Source: Crossaster papposus
Taxonomy: Eukaryota > Echinodermata > Asteroidea > Velatida > Solasteridae
Length of the DNA stretch: 64,000 nt
Direction: 5' to 3'
Assembly (NCBI GenBank): GCA_037893245.1
Contig: JBAIAA010000103.1
Span: 1,240,001-1,304,000, forward strand
Below, in pieces: positions 33,670 to 42,987 of the stretch (position 1 is the first letter of the stretch; each line of letters begins with the position of its first letter). The position numbers and the translations under genes are program-made. A model generated the notes under the pieces. The model saw nothing but the letters and a program-made list of their open reading frames with translations, had not been told where the DNA came from and did no database searches.

Positions 33670-34633
33670 CATCCCCCTCCTAAACGTGTTGCAACGTCCC
33701 GATGCAACTCCTCTTTGCAGTGAGGAATGTAGGAATTACAACTTCTGGGATCCAGTGGCTCCAAGTACTTGCGTGCAACCGACGAGTCACTGGCTGGCCA
33801 AGCACTTCGTAAGTGAACCGCCTAGGGGGTCCCCGCTCTCTTGAGGGCCGGGGCCCATTCACTCCACTCTCACTGCCGGATCCTGATCTAGTTTCCCTAG
33901 GAAGGTCCTTAGCAGGGATATGCATCCCAGGTACAGGAACCTCTACTGCAGGCAAACTACTTCCACCTGGAGAGCGACAGGTTTTAACTTCGGCACCGAT
34001 GTCTACCTCGCTACCGAGCTGGGGTGTCAGTTTGTCAGCTTCAGGGAGACTATCGAGTATAGAGCTGGGAGACTCAATCTGGGACGCACTATTGTCTGTC
34101 AATAATGGCAAGTTGCTTTCCTCAGCCCTCATACAAGGCTCTGCCTGCAAGGGGCAGTTACCTGGCTTACCAGACTCATCAGGTAATCGGCTAGCCAATG
34201 TTACTGGTTTAGGTTGCAGCTTTGTCTCATTTAGGTCATTGGGAGGGAGCTCTGCACCACTTTGCCGTGATGATGTCCCATCAGGTCCAAGATCAACGGA
34301 CATGTCCTTCAAACCACATGGACTGGGAACAAATGCCTCAGCATCAGGATCCAGCAGGTTTGGACAAGGAGGTATGTCTCTCTGTCCCGTGTCATGTACA
34401 GTGAGTATCCCGCTGTCCTGCTCATATGGATGTTCCTCTGTAGTTCTTCCCACCTCGTGATCACTCATAGGCAGTGTTGATACCAGAACGTCAACTTGGT
34501 CACGGGGCCAGATAGTAATGATGTTGTGATCTTCATGGTCAGAGCCATAATCATCACTGTCGCTACCGTCATCTGGGGACGACGGAAAGCATGAAGAAGA
34601 TTTCTGCTTCGCTTGCTGTCTTGTTATTGGCTT
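33670..34633 (-). pseudogene. C-terminal extension of element 2 pol, beyond an in-frame TAA
   Basis: Directly after the pol stop (TAA, 34634-34636) the same frame stays open to 33680 for about 315 residues. An internal Met gives a 262-residue frame from 34468. The sequence is acidic, Pro/Ser-rich and of low complexity. It ends in a basic PSRERGPPRRFTYE-type motif often found at the pol C-terminus of related animal elements. This suggests that the TAA is a late nonsense change in a longer polyprotein. Confidence 0.6.
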
Positions 34634-37600
34634 TTATGGGGGTTTCGTAACCGATGGAGAGCTGTCCTCTCCAGTTAGACTTCCGATGGGTAGCAACATA
34701 TTGCGATGCAGCGTTTTTACCGCACCATCCCCTGTCTCTGGCTTCACTCTGTAAACTGGTATACTGTCACTCGGTCGACCCACAACACAGTACACAGTGT
34801 CACTCCACCTATCGGCTAGCTTGTGAGGACCCTTAAAACCGACATTGCGAACAAGTACTCTGTCGCCAGGCTGTAACTCATTGCCCCTCACTTTTAGGTC
34901 ATATCGTTGTTTGTTCGCTGCTGCCACTTTTGACGACTCCTTTGCCGCCAAGTTGTAGGCATCTTCCAAACTCTGCCTAAGCTCAGACACATATTTGGTG
35001 TGGTCCTTATTGTTGACACTGTCGGGCGTAGTTCCAAAACTAATATCAAGAGGCAGCCTTGCCTCTCGCCCGAACATGATATAATAAGGCGAGTATCCAG
35101 TACTGGAATTCCGTGTTGAGTTGTACGCATGCACCAAAGGAGTAACAAACTTTCCCCAGGTTTCCTTCTTACTTTGGGGAAGGGTGCCAAGCATGCTTAT
35201 CAAAGTACGGTTAAAACGTTCTGGCTGTGGATCCCCTTGTGGGTGGTATGGGGAAGTTCGTGATTTCTTTATCCCCAACAGACTTGTTAGCTCTTTGATT
35301 AAGTTATGGTCGAATTCTCGGCCTTGATCCGAGTGTATGCGCCTTGGCAGACCATAGTGGAGGAAGTATCGCTCCCATAGTATCTTAGCAACAGTGCGTG
35401 ACGATTTGTCTTTCGTTGGAAAAGCTTGCGCATAGCGCGAGAAATGGTCAGTGGCAACAAGAACGTACTGGTGACCACTACGGTCTGGTTCCAACTTCAA
35501 GAAATCAATGCAGACTAATTCCAGGGGATATGCCGTCTTGATGTTTACCAGGGGAGCAGCCACTTGTTGGTTTGTCTTGAAAGACACACATCGTGCACAG
35601 TTGGAAACCCACTTCTCAATGTGAGCCGCCATCCCCGGCCAATAGAACCGTTGACGTGCTAAGGCCACAACTCGTTCAGCACCCAAATGACCCAAGTCAT
35701 TATGGAGTCCGATGATGCCCTTTTCTCTGAAATGGACAGGTAGCACCAACTGGAACAACTCTTTTCCCCTTGCATCAAGAACTCGACGATACAATACTTG
35801 CTCTCGTAGGACAAGTCGAGAAAACTGGCCCAACATCAGCCGAACTTCCTCAGGCAAAGTTGAGATCTGCCTAGGCTTCTTGCCCGCCAGAACAAATTCT
35901 ACTACCTGCTTGATGGGTTCATCCACAGCCTGTTCGTGTTGCCAATTTACAACATCCACTTCAACAGTCGTTGCCTGACTAAAACCTGCATATTCGACAG
36001 GGATAGCCTCGGCACTTAAGGCCATAGAGTGGATGAGGGGGCCTGGTTCCACATCAGTAGTACCCGGAACATTTCGTCCTGGGGATTCCAAAAGATGCTG
36101 GGAGGAAATAGCATCAAACATCTCCTCATTGAGAGTTGATGTAGGCTCCTCTACCTCACCATGAAGTCGTGCCTCCAGGATATGCATCTTTTCTACCTGA
36201 TCCCTCTCTGAAGACTGCAAGAATGCATCACTGTGTGGTCGTCGAGAAAGTGCGTCTGCATCTGTGTTACAACGACCGGGCTTGTAGTGGATTGTAAAAT
36301 CGTAGGTTGTTAAAGCTGCCAACCACCGATGCCCTGTGGCGTCCAACTTGGCAGACGAAAGGATGTACGTTAACGGATTATTGTCGGTGAATACCTGGGT
36401 TCCTTTGGCTGCATACAAGTAATCCTTGAACTTGTCGACGATGGCCCACTTAAGAGCCAAAAACTCAAGTTTGTGGGCTGGGTAATTTTTCTCAGATGGA
36501 ATCAGACCACGGCTGGCGTAAGCAACTGGTCTCAGCTTACCATCAGACTCCTGGCACAGAATGGCACCAAGACCATCCCTACTTGCGTCCACATGCAGTT
36601 CAAAGGGCCGACTCATATCCGCGAAGGCCAAAACTGGTGCTGAACATAGCTTGTCCTTTAACTCTTGAAATACCTGTTGGCACTCAGGTGTCCATCGTTC
36701 TGCGAATATCACTTTCAAACCCCTGCTCGTCTCCTTACTACAGGTCTGACGCTTGGGACAGCTCTTACTTTGCAGCGCGGCGGCCAACTCATGTAAGGGT
36801 TTGGCAATCTTGGCATATCCATCAATAAATCGCCGATAATACCCAGCCATTCCAAGAAAAGACCGCAATTGTCTTGCATCAGCCGGGGGTGGCCATGACT
36901 TAATCGCCTCCACCTTCTGTGGGTCTGTTCTTACTCTCTCTTCTGAAACTACATGTCCAAGATATTTGACGGAAGTACAACATAGCTGACACTTTTCAGG
37001 AGCAATCTTTAGCCCATATTTGGCCAATCGATCAAACACTCTGGCCAAACGCTTCTCCATCTTTTCTAGAGTGGGAGCAAAGATTATGATGTCATCCATG
37101 TACACTAGTACCTCTGCCAAGTTCAGGCCTGCCATACATCTTTCCATGAGTCTTTGGAAAGTAGCCGGCGCCCCCTTGACACCCTGAGGCATCCGCTCAA
37201 ACTGGAAAAATCCGGCCGGGCAGATGAAAGCTGTTTTGTCCTTGTCGGTAGGTTTCATAGGTATTTGATAGTACCCAGACTTGAGGTCGATCACAGAAAA
37301 CCACTTACACCCATGTAAACAGTCCAGAGCCTCCTGCACGATGGGAACCACGTACTGATCAGGTACAGTTCTGGAGTTTAACGTACGATAGTCCACACAC
37401 AGACGCATCTTTCCGCTCTTCTTTCGTACGATGACTATGGGTGAGGCATATCGGCTTCTGGACTCTGTGATCACCCCAATGTCTAGTAGATGCTGAAGAT
37501 GGTCTCGCAAGTCCCGCAAATCAGATGGGGCTACACGACGCGACCTTTCCCGAAAAGGAGACTCATCAGTGAGCCTGATGTCATGATGAATTTCGTTAGT

Positions 37601-38569
37601 CAAACCAACATCCCACTCATGGCTGGAGAAGATTTCTGATCGACTATAGGCCAATTTGAGAATTCTGTCTCTCCATTGAGTGTCTATGGGACCCCAAACA
37701 AATGGTAGTTTCCTAAACTCCTTTTCCGTAATCCGGGAAGACTCTCGTCTCTGGGTTGGGTTCATGCCAGTGGTGGCACTAGTTGTCCTCATCTGGGCTG
37801 GTGCCGCTGTAGAGGAGATGGAACACAAATCAGGCTGCACACTACTCACTGAAACTGGCAGGGATGCTTCGGCCAAAACGCAGTTCCTTTGCAGATGCAG
37901 GTCCACGTCAGTCTGATTCTGCACGCAGACTTTCACCTTTTGGAAACCAGTTCCAATCTGTGCTAAAGAGCAAACAGTGTTGATACCGGTAGGCATTTTA
38001 CGCGGGTGAGGAGCATCTAGCAACACAGTCACTGGCCTCCCCAATCCATTTCGAACAGTGCCCGAGATGTACTTCTGAGAGTTGGCAGGAATTGTCACCT
38101 GATCTCGAGTACGACATGTCACCAATCCAACCTTTCCCGATGGTCCTGCCCTCCGTGAAACTTCAAAATCTTCATAGATTCGCCTACATGCCGCACTGAT
38201 GACAGAGCCACTGCACTCTTTCCTTTTCTGGAGGTCAAAAAGATGTCGGTAGCAACCACGGAAAGCTCCAGAATTTGTACCCACAACTAGTTGGTACGGT
38301 GTTGCACCGAGGCAGTCGGGGACAACTAAAGCCAGGGTGGAGGATGACCGACTTGTGCCACAGAATGCTGGATCAAAACCAATAGTCACCTTAGTCCAAC
38401 CTAAATACGGTATCTGTCCCCCTCCACCATGCCAGAGCACTAGATCTTCAATCGGAAACAAAGGCTTCTTCAGGCGTCGAAATAAACCTTCGTATATCAA
38501 GGTGACTTGCGACCCCGAATCCAACAAACACTTGGCCCAGTTCCCATCAATGCAGCAATCCTCCACCAT
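34634..38569 (-). CDS. Ty3/gypsy pol polyprotein of element 2
   Basis: 1311 residues. Protease LLDSGSQVTLI lies at about residues 16-26, reverse transcriptase with YMDD near 489, and RNase H at DASRDGLGAIL near 660. The integrase H2C2 domain (H-x3-H...C-x2-C) lies near 956-985. The integrase core has D near 1020, D in SDQG near 1080 and E in PERFNRTL near 1116. A GPHKLADRW-type C-terminal module follows. All catalytic positions I can identify are present, so this polyprotein may be functional. Upstream gag is in a different frame (-1 relation). The upstream frame remains open past the first Met, as expected for frameshift expression. Type: integrase after RNase H, Ty3/gypsy order. Confidence 0.9.
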   Translation of the reverse strand: MVEDCCIDGNWAKCLLDSGSQVTLIYEGLFRRLKKPLFPIEDLVLWHGGGGQIPYLGWTKVTIGFDPAFCGTSRSSSTLALVVPDCLGATPYQLVVGTNSGAFRGCYRHLFDLQKRKECSGSVISAACRRIYEDFEVSRRAGPSGKVGLVTCRTRDQVTIPANSQKYISGTVRNGLGRPVTVLLDAPHPRKMPTGINTVCSLAQIGTGFQKVKVCVQNQTDVDLHLQRNCVLAEASLPVSVSSVQPDLCSISSTAAPAQMRTTSATTGMNPTQRRESSRITEKEFRKLPFVWGPIDTQWRDRILKLAYSRSEIFSSHEWDVGLTNEIHHDIRLTDESPFRERSRRVAPSDLRDLRDHLQHLLDIGVITESRSRYASPIVIVRKKSGKMRLCVDYRTLNSRTVPDQYVVPIVQEALDCLHGCKWFSVIDLKSGYYQIPMKPTDKDKTAFICPAGFFQFERMPQGVKGAPATFQRLMERCMAGLNLAEVLVYMDDIIIFAPTLEKMEKRLARVFDRLAKYGLKIAPEKCQLCCTSVKYLGHVVSEERVRTDPQKVEAIKSWPPPADARQLRSFLGMAGYYRRFIDGYAKIAKPLHELAAALQSKSCPKRQTCSKETSRGLKVIFAERWTPECQQVFQELKDKLCSAPVLAFADMSRPFELHVDASRDGLGAILCQESDGKLRPVAYASRGLIPSEKNYPAHKLEFLALKWAIVDKFKDYLYAAKGTQVFTDNNPLTYILSSAKLDATGHRWLAALTTYDFTIHYKPGRCNTDADALSRRPHSDAFLQSSERDQVEKMHILEARLHGEVEEPTSTLNEEMFDAISSQHLLESPGRNVPGTTDVEPGPLIHSMALSAEAIPVEYAGFSQATTVEVDVVNWQHEQAVDEPIKQVVEFVLAGKKPRQISTLPEEVRLMLGQFSRLVLREQVLYRRVLDARGKELFQLVLPVHFREKGIIGLHNDLGHLGAERVVALARQRFYWPGMAAHIEKWVSNCARCVSFKTNQQVAAPLVNIKTAYPLELVCIDFLKLEPDRSGHQYVLVATDHFSRYAQAFPTKDKSSRTVAKILWERYFLHYGLPRRIHSDQGREFDHNLIKELTSLLGIKKSRTSPYHPQGDPQPERFNRTLISMLGTLPQSKKETWGKFVTPLVHAYNSTRNSSTGYSPYYIMFGREARLPLDISFGTTPDSVNNKDHTKYVSELRQSLEDAYNLAAKESSKVAAANKQRYDLKVRGNELQPGDRVLVRNVGFKGPHKLADRWSDTVYCVVGRPSDSIPVYRVKPETGDGAVKTLHRNMLLPIGSLTGEDSSPSVTKPP

Positions 38570-38628
38570 GTCTCCTCCAACTAGTCCCTTAGGTATGTCA
38601 GTTCCAGTGTGGTAATTAACACCAGGCC

Positions 38629-39876
38629 TTAATTCTCGGGCTTGGGCTTCTGGCTGGCCCCCTCCAGTCGCCCATTTGCGTTTCCCTGCAGGAAGGCAAT
38701 AAGTTGACCATTTACCTTCTGCAAATTCTCATTCTTCTCGCATCTATTCTTGTAGTGGCCCTCTTCACCACATCGGTAACAGAATCTTGGGCGTGCTTCG
38801 TTTTGCCTACGCTTGATTGATTTCTCAGCAACTTGCATCCGACTCTTGGCCTGCTTAAGGTCTGCCGGGAACACACCCACATCTCTTTCTCCTCTTCGGC
38901 TTATTTTAGCCTGTTGTTCTGCTTCCTCTCTCCTCACCATCTGTAGCAACGTCAGGTAAGAGGGAGGATCTTTCTTGAGATCCTTCAACCTCAAATTCAC
39001 CAGAAGAATTTCATCGAAAAGCACCCCCTTTGCAAACTGCTCAATGAGAAGTGAGCTAGACTTCTCCCTTTGGGCTGCCCCTTTTCGCACCAACTTCCTC
39101 AGTATACCCTGTAGTCGTGTCAGAAACTCCGAAGACGATTCACCACGATGTTGGTGTGTACAGTGAAATAGAACACTCAGCTCCTCAGGTGACTCTGTAC
39201 TTCCGAATGCTAGCTCCAAGGCAGCAAGGTATTCATCAGCTGTTGCCTGAGGGCACTCTCGACGGAGGTCAGTGATGATACTGGCAGCAGGGGGACGAAG
39301 AGCCTCCCTCAAGCGTCGCCTCCTTTCACAGTCTCCGGGCTCCTCCTCGAGTTGCCCCTGGACAAGTTCAATCCAAGTGTCAAAACTGTCCTCATCCTTG
39401 GCCGGAGTCTTAAGACCAGAGAAAGGACGCAGTTTCCGTCCGCCAACCGTGCACAAAGACATGGCATGGCTCAAGGAACTCCTAGATGTCTCTCTTGTCG
39501 GGGGTTCGGATGAACCCTGATTCTCCAGAATGTCCTTAACCAAGACTCGACTCTTGAAGTTTGAAGTGGTGTTCAAACGGTATATTCGCAGAAACACTTC
39601 CCCGCCATCAATAGAGACAATAAAAGTGCCTGCAAGGGGGAGGGTCACTTCACCAACTTCACATTCAAACTCACACAAAAGATTGGTCTTTCCTCGCCAC
39701 TTCTGACGGGACACACCCACTAGGCGGTTAACCTTCTTAGCCAGGCCTTGGGTAATTGACTCTGTCGAAAAAGACAACGGTTCCTCACTGCAAAGAAGAA
39801 GAGCGCAAGCCGGTCGAACATCGTCTTTCTTGCACCAATCGCGCCCAAATTGCAAAATATCACTACTGTCCGCCAT
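38629..39876 (-). CDS. PNMA-like gag of element 2
   Basis: About 415 residues from Met 39876; an upstream in-frame Met at 39942 is less likely. The N-terminal 110 residues resemble the RRM-like N-terminal region of PNMA proteins (LQFGRDWCKKDD, with later FECEVGEVTLPL). A capsid region follows at about residues 150-330 (KLRPFSG, DSFDTWIEL, RRRLREALRPPAA, EYLAALELAFGS, SSEFLTRLQGILRKLV). A CCHC knuckle CYRCGEEGHYKNRC lies near residue 385. Vertebrate PNMA and ZCCHC12/18 genes are held to derive from Ty3/gypsy gag of this kind. Neighbour: pol in the -1 frame. Confidence 0.8.
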   Translation of the reverse strand: MADSSDILQFGRDWCKKDDVRPACALLLCSEEPLSFSTESITQGLAKKVNRLVGVSRQKWRGKTNLLCEFECEVGEVTLPLAGTFIVSIDGGEVFLRIYRLNTTSNFKSRVLVKDILENQGSSEPPTRETSRSSLSHAMSLCTVGGRKLRPFSGLKTPAKDEDSFDTWIELVQGQLEEEPGDCERRRRLREALRPPAASIITDLRRECPQATADEYLAALELAFGSTESPEELSVLFHCTHQHRGESSSEFLTRLQGILRKLVRKGAAQREKSSSLLIEQFAKGVLFDEILLVNLRLKDLKKDPPSYLTLLQMVRREEAEQQAKISRRGERDVGVFPADLKQAKSRMQVAEKSIKRRQNEARPRFCYRCGEEGHYKNRCEKNENLQKVNGQLIAFLQGNANGRLEGASQKPKPEN

Positions 39877-40104
39877 GTTTCGCACACAATTTTGTACGCG
39901 CGTAAAAAAAACCAATTGCACTCTGCTAAAACCTAACACCAAAAATACTCAGCATATGGCTCTCAAAATAATCCTACTATAGCAACAGTCGGTGTTGGTG
40001 ATCTATCCATCAATCTGACACTGGAATAAAACATGTGTGTGTTCCCTGTTGCTTATTGCCAAAAGAAAACAGAGCAAGCCCCTTTAAATATTTATCTACG
40101 AGGT

Positions 40105-40122
40105 CCTGGCAAGATCGCCAAA
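40105..40122 (-). other. primer-binding site of element 2
   Basis: It reads TGGCGATCTTGCCAGGAC on the minus strand, three bases inside the LTR end. The TGGCGA start fits a Ty3/gypsy PBS; I could not assign the tRNA with certainty. Confidence 0.5.
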
Positions 40123-40125
40123 ATG

Positions 40126-40866
40126 TAAGCCACTTTGGACCACATTGGGGCAACACACTTTGTGTCAGACAAATGAACAAACCACCACTTAGTCTAGAAA
40201 TAATACTGAACTAAAACACTTTAATTTGAAAACTCGGACGGGAACTCTAGATCAAAATCTATAACACCAGCGCTGGTAATGATAACCAAGAAAACTTTAA
40301 GTAGGCCTACATGTACATGTTTAGATCAACAATACACTTTATGAAATAAAACAAACCTTTATCTTTCCGACAAAAACAAAAATACCGGTATGCAGATAGA
40401 CAATTTTAGGGCCCTAAATATATATTCAAGCAAGGATATTCGGAGCTCTTGATGTCACTCTAGGCAATCAAGTCCCGATCCCAAAAGTGTTGATCAACTA
40501 GTCAGTTCTGTTCACTTGGTGGAGTTCCGGCGAAACCACGAAGTAAACCAGGCACAGAAGTCCAATGTCACTGTATATGGTTACACAGCAAACGGTTCCT
40601 TCACAAAATCCCTCCTCTGCTTGGAGACCCAGACTGATGTGATGGGTGCTCCGGTTACGGTAATTCACCTTATGCAGACAGCATACATGTAAATCCTGTC
40701 CTTGTGAAGACATGTGTATAAGCTCACACGTGGCCAGTCCAATCACCAACGGCTTGATCCACTCATCAGGATATGGTGTGGATCAAAGTTCCAGACGGTC
40801 TAAATGTTATCACTGTAATTCTTGTATTGCTCACCAACGGCAGCAAAATACAGTTCAAGTTAATAC
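40126..40866 (-). repeat. right (5') LTR of element 2, first part
   Basis: Matches 32375-33115 and is broken at ATAC (40863-40866) by element 3. Confidence 0.85.
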
Positions 40867-41868
40867 TGTGGCGCGAACTCCCCGGGCCAACCTAAGGCTG
40901 TTAGGATAAGTCGGACACCTATTAAAGCGACGACAATCTTCCCAACCTAAGGCTCTTCCCTAGACGAGAGATCACTCAGAGCGACCTAAAAGGCTAAGGG
41001 TGCAGGTCCGTTTTGGAGGAAATATACCGCCGATTATGATGATTGCGATTACTCTCTGTTAATTACACTATAACCTGTAACAAAGACTCCTTGACAACTG
41101 GATTGACGGTACAATGAACAATAAAGATGATTTATTCACAACAATCAAGAAATGCACAGTAATTGGAAATTAAGTGGGCTGTTTAAATACTAGGGTCCTC
41201 AGCAGCAATGCACAATAACTGCAGTGTTCAGAACGCAAGCCATCATAAACATTACACAAGCGAAGTCAGCATTAAGCGCCTAGTCAGCATTACGTGCCTA
41301 GTCAGCATTACGTGCCTAGTCAGCATTACGTGCCTAGTCAGCATCAAGTGCCCAGTCAGCATCAAGTGCCTAGTCAGCATCAAGTGCCCAAGTAAGCTGT
41401 GTACAACCAGTACAGCTTTGCACCTGCTACGCATTAACCATGCCAGCTTGCGTCAGCTATGTACAGCTAGCTATCTCAGCTTTGTACCACCAACACATTA
41501 ACCATGCAGGCTTGCGTAAACAATGTACAGCTATACCGCTTTGTACCGATTCGCATAAGCATCGCACAAAACGCAGCACCAGTTACCTACGTCTTATCTG
41601 CCGTGCAGCTCTCGAACAACTGACCATGAACATTACGTGTATACCACCCAGGTAAACACGCACCCCATGTAAAACACATACATGTACTTAAGCATATGGG
41701 CTGTGTTACCCAATCTCTTGCAATCACGCAGCGAGTCACTGAGCGGTAAGCTCCGCCCAGCCAGCGCGCGCAACTACAGGTCATGTCTGCCCGTGGTTAC
41801 AGTTCATTCATAAACTTTAGAATTACAATAACATAAACTGGCACTAAGTCCTTGCACTTTCCGTCACA
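40867..41868 (-). repeat. left (3') LTR of element 3
   Basis: 1002 bp, TGTGGCGCG...CCGTCACA on the plus strand. It contains a run of about seven 20-bp repeats of the AGTCAGCATTACGTGCCT type at 41264-41395. Confidence 0.9.
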
Positions 41869-42608
41869 CAGGCCCGAGCATGGCAGAGGATGTCCCCATA
41901 CTCTAAAAGCCATAAAAACTAAATGGAAAGTTTCCATTCCTTAACTTTTCCTTTATAATTTTATATAAAAGTTAAGCTTATTAAATATTCACAGAATTTG
42001 GGCTCGATTTCAAGAACCCTAAAGTTAAGCTCATTAAATATTCACAAGATTTTGTACATAATTTCACACTCGGTTTTGCTCCAAATTATACAGGAATCAC
42101 ACACGTAATGAAACTTTGCACTAATTTTAACAGATACAAATGTTGACAATTTAAACCAAATTCTTGACAAATTGTTTGAGGATAAATTGAAACTGTACAC
42201 TCGATTTGAAGGTCGACTTAAAGAAATTACAGACCATGAGATTTCACAGAGTTTAAATTGGCAGGATTTTGGCTGATTTAAATGTCCCCTAAATTTTAAG
42301 AAGAATCACTTAATACATAAATCAAATGTCACTCAGACAGGATAGTTTCTACAGATCATAAAATGTACACTGATGAATTAAACAGTTAAATTTAGATAAA
42401 TCTAAATTATACAAGATTCTACTGAGCAAATATATTACAAGTTCTTGCAAAGCAGAAAATGCAATAAACTATTTACTGATAAACTATTTACACAGTGATT
42501 TGTTTTCTTTACAAAATTTGAGTGGTCGAATTAACATTATAATTTGAAGAAATTAATGCTCAAATGTACCGATTGTAAAAACTGTTCAAATTTGAACAAA
42601 AATAGTTC
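41869..42608. other. element 3 untranslated region before its 3' LTR
   Basis: AT-rich with no reading frame of note. It includes short repeats of TTAAGCTTATTAAATATTCACA (41973-42050, two imperfect copies). Confidence 0.5.
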
Positions 42609-42987
42609 TTAAATTATCAACATTGGGTTTCCACGCTCACCCCTGCCGACTCCACTGGACTTGACTTGCTTGCAGTACACCCGTCGTGCTCCTCGGAGGC
42701 GGCTATGTTGCCATCCAGCTACGTCTGGGTCTAGGTACTGGAACGCACTATCGCTGTCCTCAGGGGTGGTGTCGACATCTTGGGTCGGATCTCTGCTGCG
42801 TTGATCTGGGTCAGTTCGTCCTTTGACGAACGTGGTAATCCACGGCCTATTTTCGCCGGAAAACCATCTCGATGCCAAGTGTAGCGCAGACCTCCAATCG
42901 ACACAGGATGACGATGTAAAGGACTCCAAAGCTCAAACAAACAAAAACCCACAATTTTACTCAACAACAGACAATTAGCATTGTCCG
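42609..42987 (-). pseudogene. remnant of element 3 pol C-terminus
   Basis: Overlapping minus frames (42991-42731 and 42929-42609). The second is a charged tail of the kind seen at the pol end, with no catalytic motif. The region between the integrase zinc domain and this tail is far too short for a normal integrase core. Confidence 0.45.

Noticed and set aside
33813..34460. 215-residue plus-strand frame
   Set aside because: Shadow of the minus-strand pol extension of element 2.
41208..41501. 97-residue repeat protein in the LTR of element 3
   Set aside because: Produced by the 20-bp repeats of the LTR and present in both LTRs; no start context or known domain.
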